A stretch of DNA of 64,000 nucleotides from an uncultured Bacteroidales bacterium (lineage in GTDB: Bacteria; Bacteroidota; Bacteroidia; Bacteroidales; UBA932): the NCBI GenBank assembly GCA_949294195.1, contig CASFGK010000026.1, positions 60,718-124,717 on the forward strand, written 5' to 3'. Position numbers and translations under genes: made by a program. Below, one piece after another: positions 51,346 to 60,636 of this stretch. How positions within the stretch are numbered: the first letter of the stretch is position 1; every line of letters starts with the position of its first letter. The notes beneath the pieces are model-generated. The model searched no databases and was not told the origin of the DNA. It saw nothing but the letters and a program-made list of their open reading frames with translations.

Positions 51346-54300
51346 CTACCTTGCCGATACCACTTTGACTGTACTTGCGGAATTCCCTTGTCTCTTCACT
51401 TGAATTTGAACCGGTATCCGTTCTCTCAGTGATTCGACATGGCTGATTATCCCGACTTTGCGGCCTCCCATCTGATGCAGGTTCTCCAACGCTTCCATCA
51501 CCGCATCCAGATAGTCCGAACTTAAAGTGCCGAACCCTTCATCGATAAACAGGATATTGACTTTGAGACTTCCTCCGGAAAGAGAAGAAAGCCCGAGAGC
51601 CAGTGACAGGGAGACCAGGAATGTTTCGCCTCCTGACAGAGTATTTACGGAGCGCATCGCGCCGCCCTGATACATGTCACGTACAGTCAGTGTCAGGGAT
51701 GCAGGCTGGCTGTCAAGCATATAGCGGTCTGACAGTCGTCCGAGGTATACGTTGGCATTCCTCACAAGCTCTGTCATTACATATGCCTGTGCGATTTTCT
51801 TGAATTTCCGTCCTTCTGCGTCACCGAATATACGGGATAGTTTCTCCCACTGTTCTGAAACTGCCAGCAGGCGCTCCGCCTCGTCCTTTTCCTTTCCTGC
51901 CGTCATGATGTTTTCTTCATCTGTCAGAAGCTTTTGTCTCATAGAACCTATTTCCTGATTCAGTACGTTGATTTCCTGTTCTTTCTGCGCAACTGACAAC
52001 GCAAGGGCCTCTGCCGTATCCCCTTCTTTCATCTCTGGTGCGGCTTCAGAGTGCTTCTTCAAGTCATTTTCCCTCTGCATCAGGACAGATTCCGCTGTTT
52101 TCAGCGAGGACTTTCCGGCTGCTACCGCTTCTTTGATACGGCCTATGGCCGCTGCCCCGACAGACATCAGTTCATTCAGGCGAGATTCAGAGACAGTATT
52201 TCCGGCAAAGAATTCATCCAGAGACTCTTCAATAAGCTTAAGTTCATCTTTGACAGTTTTCTCCCTGTCTTTGACAGAACATACCCTTGAATGTAGTTCA
52301 GCCCATTTACGGCTGACGGTATCAAAATCAGTCTCCCGGGATGTCATGCGTACGCCCGGCACATGCTCCCATTCCGGGAAAACCTCCAGAATGCTCTGCC
52401 GCGCAGCCCTTGCATTTTTGAGTACGGCTTCGGATTTCTCCAGAGAGACAGTCATAACGGAAAGTTTTTCCTTGTCCGCAGAGTACTGTACCGAATCTTC
52501 TTCAAGTCGTGAAATAAATCCTTCCGGGTCAGCGTTGAAGCTGTCCTGCCATTCATTCATGACAATGTCTCTACCGGCGAGGGACATGGATATCCCGGCA
52601 TTCCGTAAAGCCGATTCTATCCCGGCTTGCAAAGATGCGGCTTCCCTTTCCAGAGTTGAAACATTTTCCGTTGCCGCCTGTATTTCTCCGATGCGGATTT
52701 CAATGGATTTGTTCTTCCTGTTGATTGCCTCCTGAAGTTCCCTTGCGGTTTTTTCCGATTCGGATATTTCATCAATGGATTTTCCCAGTGCTTCCCGCTC
52801 GGATTCCATGCGCCTGTACAGATCCCGGAGCCTTTCCAGAATATCCTCTCCATCAGGAGAGATATGCAAGGAGGCACATGCCGCTTCCGCTTCACTTGCC
52901 GCGTCGGAATATTCCTTTTCGGCAAGTTCCAGTTTTTCGGCCTCAATGCCGACGGAATTCTTCCAGGCCTGAAGGGATGCCAAAGTGTCGTTTCTGGTTT
53001 CTTCCGCAGATTTCCTTTCTTCTGATTTTCTTTCCAGATCGGCTTTCAGGGGAGCGAGCATGGCTTCAAATTCTGCGTCGGATGTGAGCCTTATGATTTT
53101 CTGCCCGCATAGAGGACATGTGTCGCCGGGGTGGAGTCTTGTCCTGGCGACTCTGGCCCAGCTGTCTACAGAATCCTTCATCCTGTCTGCCAGGGCGGAA
53201 GACTCGGCATACAGCCTGTCTGCAAGTTCATATGCAGTCCGGGCAGCTTGAGCTGCCGTCTGTGCTTCTTCAAGGGACTTGCGGCAGGAAGCAAGCCTTG
53301 CAAGTGTGTCTGATTTCCTTGCGCCGGCTTTCTGGAGTTCCCTGACGGACAGCCCGGCTTCTTTTACAGCGGACATCTTTTCTTCAAGTTCATTTTTTGC
53401 CCTGGTCTTTGCTTCCATGCCGGAAGCCGCAATCACGGCATTCCGTTCATCCAGGATTTTCTGCGACAAATCCCTGTCCTTTTGCATTTCGGAAAGAGTC
53501 TTTTTCCGGGCTTCCAGTTCTTTCCTGTCATTTTCCAAAGCCTCTTCCACACATTTCAGTTTTCTTCTCAGATCTTCAGAAATCCTCCTGTCCGAGACTA
53601 CGCTCTGCAACCGGTCTTTTATTGTCTTGAAGGAAGAAAACATGGAAGCATACGGCTGGAAAACATCCAGCCTCTGTTTCAATACGGTACATTCTTCGAG
53701 CGTTTCTTTGGACATGCCTTCTCCGGCAGCCAGGTCTGCAGACAGCGACATGAACTTCCGCATTTCTCTGTCCGATTCTTCAGCAAGACGGTCCATGGCA
53801 GTTTGCAGTTCGTTTCTGCGTGACATCGCCGCTCTCTGGTTTGATGTGGCATCCCAGTCCTTACACAGCTTCTCGTCTCTGAGAAAACTTTCTGAGGTCA
53901 CTGCCGATTTTTCATTTTCAAGATCAAGTCTGCTTTGATCCGCTTTCGCTTCCAGGTCCGACTTTGTACGGAGCCATATGAGTTTGGTTGCTGAGGATTC
54001 CTTCTCCAATGCCGTTTTTCCCAATAAAGCCTCCTTTGCAGACAGTTCTTCCTGCAAGGTTTTCCGCTCCCCGGCATCCAGAAGGATGATACCGGATATT
54101 TTCTCAACCTGGAGCAGGTATGCATCCTTGTGCTCTTTGGCCTTTTGGGCTATCCTTGCTCCGATTCTGGCATATATATCAGTACGAGTAAGCTTTTCCA
54201 GAATTGCAGCTTTGTCGTTTTCATTGCTTTTGAGAAATTTGGAAAATTCTCCCTGAGCCAGCATGGATGTCCGGCAATACTGGTCAAACGTCATTCCGGT

Positions 54301-54777
54301 CACCTTCTCGACCTTGGTCCTGACATCATGCTGTCTGTCGATGTATCCGTTTTCTCCCCAACTGAGGATCCAGTCAGGGCTTTGGATTTTTCCGTCAATT
54401 TTCTTTCGCGCCCTTCTTACACTCCATATTGCAGTGTAGTCGATTCCGTCAAGCCCTGTAAACACAAGAGTCGCGGAGGCTTCTGCGGTGCCCTTGCGAA
54501 GAAACTGTCTCGTGTCTCCGACACCCATATCTCCATCATGCTCGCGCTTGTCAGCCGGCACCGCATCATCTCCTATCCTTTCCTGACTCTGGACATTAAG
54601 GCGCGGAGCCTTGTTGTAAAGGGCGAGACATATCGCATCCAGAATCGTACTCTTCCCCGCCCCGGTCTCACCGCATATCAGAAATATGGATTCCTTTCCC
54701 AAAAGTTCTTTACAGAAATCTATCTCAGCTTGTTCTATAGATGCAATATTTTTGATTTTCAATAATTTAAGTTCCAT
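51346..54777 (-). CDS. sbcC: SbcC exonuclease subunit (Rad50-like ATPase)
   Basis: An 1143-residue SMC-like ATPase that with SbcD opens hairpin DNA and trims blocked ends. The N-terminal Walker A is GETGAGKSTILDAI near residue 37. Long coiled coils flank a zinc hook with CPLCGQK near the middle. The C-terminal head has the signature LSGGETFLVSLSLALG and Walker B ILFIDEGFGTLS. All parts are in place; length is typical (about 1000-1200). Its stop codon lies just before the small-gene region, and it begins two bases after sbcD. Confidence 0.95.
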   Translation of the reverse strand: MELKLLKIKNIASIEQAEIDFCKELLGKESIFLICGETGAGKSTILDAICLALYNKAPRLNVQSQERIGDDAVPADKREHDGDMGVGDTRQFLRKGTAEASATLVFTGLDGIDYTAIWSVRRARKKIDGKIQSPDWILSWGENGYIDRQHDVRTKVEKVTGMTFDQYCRTSMLAQGEFSKFLKSNENDKAAILEKLTRTDIYARIGARIAQKAKEHKDAYLLQVEKISGIILLDAGERKTLQEELSAKEALLGKTALEKESSATKLIWLRTKSDLEAKADQSRLDLENEKSAVTSESFLRDEKLCKDWDATSNQRAAMSRRNELQTAMDRLAEESDREMRKFMSLSADLAAGEGMSKETLEECTVLKQRLDVFQPYASMFSSFKTIKDRLQSVVSDRRISEDLRRKLKCVEEALENDRKELEARKKTLSEMQKDRDLSQKILDERNAVIAASGMEAKTRAKNELEEKMSAVKEAGLSVRELQKAGARKSDTLARLASCRKSLEEAQTAAQAARTAYELADRLYAESSALADRMKDSVDSWARVARTRLHPGDTCPLCGQKIIRLTSDAEFEAMLAPLKADLERKSEERKSAEETRNDTLASLQAWKNSVGIEAEKLELAEKEYSDAASEAEAACASLHISPDGEDILERLRDLYRRMESEREALGKSIDEISESEKTARELQEAINRKNKSIEIRIGEIQAATENVSTLEREAASLQAGIESALRNAGISMSLAGRDIVMNEWQDSFNADPEGFISRLEEDSVQYSADKEKLSVMTVSLEKSEAVLKNARAARQSILEVFPEWEHVPGVRMTSRETDFDTVSRKWAELHSRVCSVKDREKTVKDELKLIEESLDEFFAGNTVSESRLNELMSVGAAAIGRIKEAVAAGKSSLKTAESVLMQRENDLKKHSEAAPEMKEGDTAEALALSVAQKEQEINVLNQEIGSMRQKLLTDEENIMTAGKEKDEAERLLAVSEQWEKLSRIFGDAEGRKFKKIAQAYVMTELVRNANVYLGRLSDRYMLDSQPASLTLTVRDMYQGGAMRSVNTLSGGETFLVSLSLALGLSSLSGGSLKVNILFIDEGFGTLSSDYLDAVMEALENLHQMGGRKVGIISHVESLRERIPVQIQVKRQGNSASTVKVVSAR

Positions 54778-54779
54778 TA

Positions 54780-56090
54780 CTACTCCTTCTTTCCCGTTTC
54801 TTCACGTACTACTTCTTCAAGCATGGACTTCAGTTCGCGGTCAATTCCGGTTCCGAATTTCCTCCTGTAATAAAGACAGGCTATATCCACGGGGTTGCCG
54901 GTTCTTATTTCCTCTATGGTGAGAGGCTGATCCGAATCCTTACAGCTGTCAAAGGCTTTGGTGACTTTCATACTGCAGTACCGGCAGGCTTTGGATTCAG
55001 ACGCATATATTGCCTGCGCTGTAGCGTTCTGGGGAAGATAATCCTTAATCAGCACATTAAGCCTTATGTATGCCTCGCGGTCATCAGGAAAATTCTCCAA
55101 TTCTTCCAATGCTTCCGCGAACGGTACCGGTCTATCCGGAATAGTCACCACCGGTATTGTCTGCGGTATTTCCACCTGTCTTATTTTCACTGTTTTCCTT
55201 CCGCTGTTGCCTTCAGGCCCGACGATTTCCACCACGGATATGCTGTGCCTGTAGTTTTCATCGAAATTCACGGGAATCGGAGAGCCGCTGTATCTGGCTA
55301 CAGGTGAAACGTATACTTCCTCTTCTTCCGGATTTGCAGACCTGGCTCCGGACCTGCGCAGAGTCTGCGGATGATGGATATGACCAAGTGCCAGATAGTC
55401 ATAGCCTTCAGGGAATGTGTCAAGAGAGGTGTACTCCATTCCTCCTATCGGTTCTTCATGCCCTGAAATGTCGCATCCGGTCACAGCCAGATGCGCTGTC
55501 ACTACCACCGGCAGTCTGTTTGTATTCAACTGCAGGATCCTGTCCAGCAAAGATTTGTAAAAAGCCTTCTGTCTTGAGTATTCATTGTCCTGTACGTCAT
55601 TTCCCGCTGCATCTGCGGCTCTTTTGTCTTCAGGGACCCCTGTCGGATAGTTCTGTCTGTAAATATGAGGCAAAGCCACCACATAACCTGCTGCCGGACC
55701 GTCATCAGAAGGGATTCTGATGATATGCCTGTCAATGTCCGGGACTCCGTCATGCTTGCAGACGGATCCTATTACCTTTACATTCAGGCAGTCCCATAAA
55801 TTACGGTCTATTTCCAGTCTTGAAGGGCTGTCATGGTTGCCTGCAGTCACGACTACAGTCATGCCCGGACATGCTTTCTTCATCTGAAGAATCGTATCCG
55901 TATAGAGCCGCTGGATGGCTGAAGACGGTGTGGAAGTGTGATATACGTCGCCGCAGACAAGCAGTGCATCCGGCTTTTCCCTTTCTACTGCAGCCCTTAG
56001 TTCCCGGAAAAAGGCCATATGTTCCGGTACTCTGTCATATTCATTGAAAATCTGGCCCAGATGCCAGTCACTGGTATGTATTATCTTCAT
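54780..56090 (-). CDS. sbcD: SbcD exonuclease subunit (Mre11-like)
   Basis: A 436-residue manganese-dependent nuclease from ATG 56090 (MKIIHTSDWHLGQ); an earlier in-frame codon would add 14 unconserved residues. Metallophosphoesterase motifs are SDWHLG, CGDVYH, GNHDSPSRLE, VTAHLAVTG and GHIHHPQ. The C-terminal domain has RLNVLIKDYLPQ and a Cys-rich stretch (SKACRYCS). It partners SbcC two bases downstream. It is longer than E. coli SbcD (400), still within the family. Confidence 0.95.
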   Translation of the reverse strand: MKIIHTSDWHLGQIFNEYDRVPEHMAFFRELRAAVEREKPDALLVCGDVYHTSTPSSAIQRLYTDTILQMKKACPGMTVVVTAGNHDSPSRLEIDRNLWDCLNVKVIGSVCKHDGVPDIDRHIIRIPSDDGPAAGYVVALPHIYRQNYPTGVPEDKRAADAAGNDVQDNEYSRQKAFYKSLLDRILQLNTNRLPVVVTAHLAVTGCDISGHEEPIGGMEYTSLDTFPEGYDYLALGHIHHPQTLRRSGARSANPEEEEVYVSPVARYSGSPIPVNFDENYRHSISVVEIVGPEGNSGRKTVKIRQVEIPQTIPVVTIPDRPVPFAEALEELENFPDDREAYIRLNVLIKDYLPQNATAQAIYASESKACRYCSMKVTKAFDSCKDSDQPLTIEEIRTGNPVDIACLYYRRKFGTGIDRELKSMLEEVVREETGKKE

Positions 56091-56172
56091 CGGATTCGGG
56101 GCATGTGTCGTTCCTGATGCAAAGATTGTCATAATTTGTCAATATAGTGGAAGCTGTTTTGAAAAATACAAG

Positions 56173-56180
56173 TAATTTTG
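56173..56180 (+). promoter_or_regulatory. -7 element for mnmE
   Basis: TAATTTTG, exact TAnnTTTG, giving a start near 56186 and a leader of about 35 bases to ATG 56221. No TTG -33 at 19-20 bases. Confidence 0.5.
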
Positions 56181-56220
56181 CGTCCGGAAAGTTTGAGCGG
56201 ACATTATAAGTTTGAATTAT

Positions 56221-57648
56221 ATGTATTTGGAAAACAGCGACACCATCTGTGCCCCGGCAACTACTTCAGGTGCCGGAGCGATTTCAGTAATAAGGGTCAG
56301 CGGAGACAAGGCCCTGGAAATAGCCGGCAGGGTCGTGACATGCAGACAGCCTGATGCCATCACATCGGCCAAAGGCTATACGATAAGATTCGGGACCGTT
56401 TCCGGTACCGACGGTTCTCCAGTGGACGAAGTTCTGGTGAGCGTCTTCCGTGCCCCCCACTCGTATACCGGAGAAGATTCGGTCGAGATTTCATGCCATG
56501 CTTCCAAATACATAGTACAGCAGATAATGCTTCTTCTGCTGAAAGCAGGTGCCCGTGCAGCCGAACCGGGTGAATTCACCCGCAGGGCTTTCCTGAACGG
56601 GAAAATGGACCTTGCGCAGGCGGAAGCGGTCGCTGACCTTATTGCCGCCCAAAGCGCCGGGGCGCACAGGATCGCATTCAGCCAGATGAAGGGAGGCTTT
56701 TCTTCAGAGCTGAAGGACATGCGGACCAAACTGCTGGAAATAGTCGCATTAATGGAACTTGAGCTGGATTTCAGCGAAGAAGAAGTCGAGTTCGCCGACA
56801 GGTCCCAGCTCAACACTTTGCTTGATAAAGTGATGGAGCATATAACCTCACTTGTAAACTCTTTCCGTCTGGGGAACGCTATTAAAAACGGTGTTCCTGT
56901 AGCTATAGCCGGTGCCACCAACACGGGTAAAAGCACACTGCTGAACGCCCTTCTCGGAGAAGACCGGGCCATCGTCTCTGACATTCACGGTACAACCAGA
57001 GACACTGTCGAAGAGACACTGAACATTGACGGCATCATGTTCCGGTTCATCGATACTGCCGGAATCCGCGAAACCACCGAGACAGTCGAAAGAATCGGCA
57101 TCGAACGTACCTGGAAGAAAATCTCTGAAGCCGACATCGTACTCGGGATGACAGACATCACGCGAACCACGGAACAGATAAGGGAAGAACTTGACGAACT
57201 GCTCCCGAAAATAGATTTCAGCAGGCAGGAACTTTTCCTGCTCCTGAACAAATGCGACATCCTGACGGCAGAGACCCTGCAAGAAAAGCAGACAATGATC
57301 AGCAGCCTTCTCGACTCATCCGGTCATGCCCAGGTACATATTCTGCCCATCTCAGCCAAAATCAAGACCGGTATCCGGGAACTGAAAGAACAGCTGTCAG
57401 CCAGCAGAAAAGACAAACTTGCCGACTCCGACACCACACTGGTCACCAACCTCCGCCACATCGAGGCCCTGACCAGGACCCATGAAGCCCTCACCAGAGT
57501 CAAATCAGGACTTGCCTCATGCATTCCTACCGATCTGGTTGCACAAGACATCCGCGAAGCCATCTACTACATAGGCTCAATAACAGGAGAAATTTCTGAC
57601 AATGAAGTACTTGGAGTCATTTTCAGCCGGTTTTGCATCGGAAAGTGA
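56221..57648 (+). CDS. mnmE: tRNA modification GTPase MnmE
   Basis: A 475-residue GTPase (start ATG 56221; TTG 56212 adds three residues) that with MnmG modifies uridine 34 of tRNAs. The N-terminal TrmE domain has DTICAPATTSGAGAISVIRVSG and PGEFTRRAFLNGKMDLAQAEAV. The G domain has G1 GATNTGKST (usual form GxPNVGKSS), G2 TTRD, G3 DTAGIRET, and G4 NKCD. The C-terminus ends FCIGK, with the Cys that takes part in catalysis. Its 3' end is the likely integration site of the element that begins here. Confidence 0.97.
   Translation: MYLENSDTICAPATTSGAGAISVIRVSGDKALEIAGRVVTCRQPDAITSAKGYTIRFGTVSGTDGSPVDEVLVSVFRAPHSYTGEDSVEISCHASKYIVQQIMLLLLKAGARAAEPGEFTRRAFLNGKMDLAQAEAVADLIAAQSAGAHRIAFSQMKGGFSSELKDMRTKLLEIVALMELELDFSEEEVEFADRSQLNTLLDKVMEHITSLVNSFRLGNAIKNGVPVAIAGATNTGKSTLLNALLGEDRAIVSDIHGTTRDTVEETLNIDGIMFRFIDTAGIRETTETVERIGIERTWKKISEADIVLGMTDITRTTEQIREELDELLPKIDFSRQELFLLLNKCDILTAETLQEKQTMISSLLDSSGHAQVHILPISAKIKTGIRELKEQLSASRKDKLADSDTTLVTNLRHIEALTRTHEALTRVKSGLASCIPTDLVAQDIREAIYYIGSITGEISDNEVLGVIFSRFCIGK
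57631..57648 (+). other. Candidate attL core at the 3' end of mnmE
   Basis: The last 18 bases of mnmE, TTTTGCATCGGAAAGTGA, encode FCIGK-stop. The 3' end of mnmE (thdF) is the known target of the SGI1 family of islands, whose core also spans the CIGK codons. An insertion here regenerates an intact gene. The matching copy would lie beyond 64000 and cannot be seen. Confidence 0.55.
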
Positions 57649-57668
57649 TATAAAGAAAAGAAAATCAT

Positions 57669-57741
57669 AAAAAGAGAAAATATATATCTGTAAAATGCGT
57701 ATTATCAGGCACTTTTCAAGATATATGTATTTTCTCTTTTT
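57669..57741. repeat. Long imperfect inverted repeat behind mnmE
   Basis: Left arm 57669-57689 (AAAAAGAGAAAATATATATC plus T) is matched by 57719-57741 in reverse, with a two-base GT insertion (57727-57728). The loop is 29 bases. It lies 20 bases after the mnmE stop. The right arm is T-rich, so it may act as the mnmE terminator, or it may be a binding site for the integrase. Confidence 0.6.
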
Positions 57742-57776
57742 CTTCATGTTTTCTGCGTTATTACATATTTTTTCCT

Positions 57777-57843
57777 TATTTTTGTCCCCAGTTTGTCCCC
57801 CAGACCATTAATGAGGGACAAAAAACTGTCCCCCGACAAAGGG
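57777..57843. repeat. TTTGTCCC iterons and -7 element ahead of the integrase
   Basis: TTTGTCCCC at 57781-57789 and 57792-57800 is repeated as the reverse complement GGGACAAA at 57815-57822. Variants are CTGTCCCCC (57826-57834) and, in reverse, GACAAAGGG (57835-57843). TATTTTTG at 57777-57784 is an exact -7 element that overlaps the first copy. The cluster lies just upstream of int and may be arm-type integrase sites or a control site. Confidence 0.6.
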
Positions 57844-57876
57844 AAAATTTAATAACCAATAAAGCAGGAAACAGTC

Positions 57877-59034
57877 ATGGCAAAGAAAACTATCGCACAA
57901 AAGGAACCGGTCAAGCTCCGTGAGAAGAAGCTGAGCAATGGAAACATCAGCCTGTATCTTGACATATATAGAAACGGGAAGCGTCACAAAGAATACCTGA
58001 AATTATACTTGATAGAAGCAAAAACACCTATCGAGCGGGAACAGAACCGACAGACTTTAGCAACGGCTCAAGCAATTAAATCAAAGCGTTTAATTGAGAT
58101 TCAAAACGGGGAATATACATTCACTCATCAATTCAAGGAGGATACTCCATTCCTGGAATATTACCGTAACATGGTTAAAGAACGGAATACTCCAGATACA
58201 AGAGGCAACTATGGCAACTGGCAAAGTTGCTTGCGTTATCTGGAGCTGTACTGCGATGAGAAAACAACTTTCAGAGATGTTACACCAGAATTTATTTTGG
58301 GGTTCAAAGATTTCTTAGAAAGTGTTGAAAAGGACACACACAAACGCAGGGGGCCGCGCAGAGAACGTGATGTGTTTCAAGGTCTGTCTCAAAATTCGAA
58401 AGCGTCCTATTTCAGAAAACTTAGCGCCTGTATCAACCATGCTTATGATGAAAGGATTATTGCCGTCAATCCATTACGCGGAATTGAAGGGTTCAAAGAT
58501 GCAGAGGTCAAGCGTGATTATCTGACATTAGAGGAAGTCAGAAAATTAGCGGAAACGCCGTGCCGCTATCCCGTACTTAAACGTGCGTTCCTCTTTTCCT
58601 GCCTGACTGGATTGCGTAAATCCGACATCCAAAAACTCTTGTGGGGAGACGTGCAAAAATTTGGTGAGTTCACAAGAATTATCTTCAAACAGAAAAAGAC
58701 CGGCGGCCAGGAATATTTGGATATTTCACCTCAAGCGGAAAAATATCTTGGAGAAAGAGGAAATCCAGAAGATCCTGTTTTTACCGGATTCACATACGGC
58801 TCCTGGACATCCGTAGAGTTGCAACGATGGAGCATGACTGCAGGAATAAAGAAAAATTTAACATTCCATTGCGGGCGCCATACCTTCGCAGTCCTGATGC
58901 TCGACTTGGGCACGGACATCTATACCGTATCAAAACTGCTCGGGCACAAAGAACTTTCCACGACACAAATATATGCCAAGGTTCTTGATAAGAACAAGCA
59001 GAACGCAGTATCACTTATTCCGGAAATCGGTTAA
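57877..59034 (+). CDS. int: Tyrosine recombinase (site-specific integrase)
   Basis: A 385-residue Bacteroidota-type integrase. The N-terminal arm-binding domain spans about 10-75 (REKKLSNGNISLYLDIYRNGKR). The core-binding SAM-like domain is about 85-210. The catalytic domain has Arg247 (TGLRKSDIQ), Lys near 273-274, His331 and Arg334 (HCGRHTF), His357 (LGHKELSTTQ) and the nucleophile Tyr366 (IYAK). All catalytic residues are present. It lies 228 bases after mnmE. The family moves conjugative or mobilisable transposons and genomic islands. Confidence 0.94.
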   Translation: MAKKTIAQKEPVKLREKKLSNGNISLYLDIYRNGKRHKEYLKLYLIEAKTPIEREQNRQTLATAQAIKSKRLIEIQNGEYTFTHQFKEDTPFLEYYRNMVKERNTPDTRGNYGNWQSCLRYLELYCDEKTTFRDVTPEFILGFKDFLESVEKDTHKRRGPRRERDVFQGLSQNSKASYFRKLSACINHAYDERIIAVNPLRGIEGFKDAEVKRDYLTLEEVRKLAETPCRYPVLKRAFLFSCLTGLRKSDIQKLLWGDVQKFGEFTRIIFKQKKTGGQEYLDISPQAEKYLGERGNPEDPVFTGFTYGSWTSVELQRWSMTAGIKKNLTFHCGRHTFAVLMLDLGTDIYTVSKLLGHKELSTTQIYAKVLDKNKQNAVSLIPEIG

Positions 59035-59047
59035 CAGCATTTGATTT

Positions 59048-60571
59048 ATGACAAGACAAGATTTCGTTATAAAAGTAGCCAAGATAAACAAGATTCTGGG
59101 AGAATTAAAATATGGGATAGACATAGACACTATTCTGGATTTTTCTTTTCTTACACCTCAGTTATTAATGTTAGCGGAATGGACGGCAGACATACAGCAA
59201 TATATAAGCCAAGAGCCATCCCCTTCCCTTGCACGGCAAATTACAAGCATAGGATATACAGACGAAATAAAAAAGTATCTGGCAAAACACAAGGAAGACA
59301 TAACTCCTACTGCTTGCGTGACACTACTTATTGATTCTATTAAAAGGTTACAGTCATTATTTGAAATATGCAGGCAGTATCAGCGTGAAGAAAAAGGCCA
59401 ATACAAGGATTTGGTAGAGACGCTGGCCAATGAGCAAGTAGCAACCCTTTTGCAAAGAGCCGTTGATGCCGGACTGTTGGACAATCATTTCCAGCCAACT
59501 CCAGATACAAAAACACTACAACTGAGAGTCATTGCATTTGCAGTATCTTCTATATGCAAATTTCCACGAATTTATGTAGATTTCGAGAAACAATGGAGCC
59601 ATACTACCTCGTATAGAATCAGCACATGCAGTATCCCTAAATACAGGACCAAATTCTACGAATACGCGAAATCCCTTTATCCAGAAGTGGACTTTTCGCC
59701 CTTAGAGTCATCGTGTGGGATTGAGACCTTCTATACCCCACAAAGTCCAGAAGATATAACCAAGATGTACAACGAGCTGATAAAATACAAGTATATTGCT
59801 CCTGATACAACGCTCGATGTCTTTAATGGGATTTTTGACAAAGCGAAGTTTGTAAAACCTGTCGAATGGATTAAGGAGCAACGCTTGCTGGCATATTTTT
59901 TATATTTGGCTTTTGGCAAATGGAACAAGAAGAATTTATGGGTAAAAGGCGGAAAATGTTTTCTAATCAACGGAAAAGCTCCCCATATAGCATGTTTTAA
60001 GTCAGGTTACAGCTCGATTAAACGCTTAGGGTGGATGGATAGATTTGACACCAGACTAAAAGCCATCTGTGAAGAATTTAACCATATTGAAGAAACCGCA
60101 AAAGAAAAAGTGGAAAATAAAGGGCGGATTATCCACATTGGCAAAGAGGTGTTCTATTCAGACAAAAGCGAAGAAAAGAAACAAGCGGTATTTTCAGGGC
60201 TCATCAATGGCGGATATATTTCGCCAACCACTTCAATTGATATATTCATGGGAATTTTTGATGAAACGGTATTTACCCGGCCTGTATTATGGATAAAAAG
60301 TCAGGTATCACTCATGTACTTCGTTTATTTGTCATTCAGAGCAGATAATCCTTTTGACTTTTGGACAAAATGCGCCAACTGCTTTCAAATTCGAGAAGGC
60401 AAGCCCATAAACCGGGAAAGCCTAAGATGCAATTTCCGGTCGATCATAAGTAAAGGGAAACTGGATACCTATGACATAGAATTGAAAAGAATTGCTGATG
60501 AGTATAATAGTTGTACAATAAAAAAGGAAGCAACAGCCTCCGATAGAAAGGCTAAAGCATATATTACCTAA
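59048..60571 (+). CDS. Unknown element protein with an internally duplicated module
   Basis: A 507-residue protein, 13 bases after the integrase. Residues 1-235 are helical, without recognised motif. Two copies of a module of about 105 residues follow (about 240-345 and 380-490). Each has G or K-Y-I, a TT or TS dipeptide, then F-x-G-IFD, a P-V-x-WIK strand, L-x-YF-x-YL and, near the end, LKxI-EE/DE-YN or EFN. The pattern recalls RteC-like or other Bacteroides element proteins but is not clearly one of these. Function unknown; regulation of excision is possible. Confidence 0.7.
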   Translation: MTRQDFVIKVAKINKILGELKYGIDIDTILDFSFLTPQLLMLAEWTADIQQYISQEPSPSLARQITSIGYTDEIKKYLAKHKEDITPTACVTLLIDSIKRLQSLFEICRQYQREEKGQYKDLVETLANEQVATLLQRAVDAGLLDNHFQPTPDTKTLQLRVIAFAVSSICKFPRIYVDFEKQWSHTTSYRISTCSIPKYRTKFYEYAKSLYPEVDFSPLESSCGIETFYTPQSPEDITKMYNELIKYKYIAPDTTLDVFNGIFDKAKFVKPVEWIKEQRLLAYFLYLAFGKWNKKNLWVKGGKCFLINGKAPHIACFKSGYSSIKRLGWMDRFDTRLKAICEEFNHIEETAKEKVENKGRIIHIGKEVFYSDKSEEKKQAVFSGLINGGYISPTTSIDIFMGIFDETVFTRPVLWIKSQVSLMYFVYLSFRADNPFDFWTKCANCFQIREGKPINRESLRCNFRSIISKGKLDTYDIELKRIADEYNSCTIKKEATASDRKAKAYIT

Positions 60572-60603
60572 CATCAAATTCAATCAAGCAATGACAAAGA
60601 ATT

Positions 60604-60611
60604 TAACTTTG
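60604..60611 (+). promoter_or_regulatory. -7 element ahead of the 260-residue element gene
   Basis: TAACTTTG, exact consensus, predicting a start near 60617. This supports ATG 60637 over the TTG at 60625. No -33 box at 19-20 bases. Confidence 0.5.
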
Positions 60612-60636
60612 CTCCTCTCTCTTTTTGAAAAGAGCG

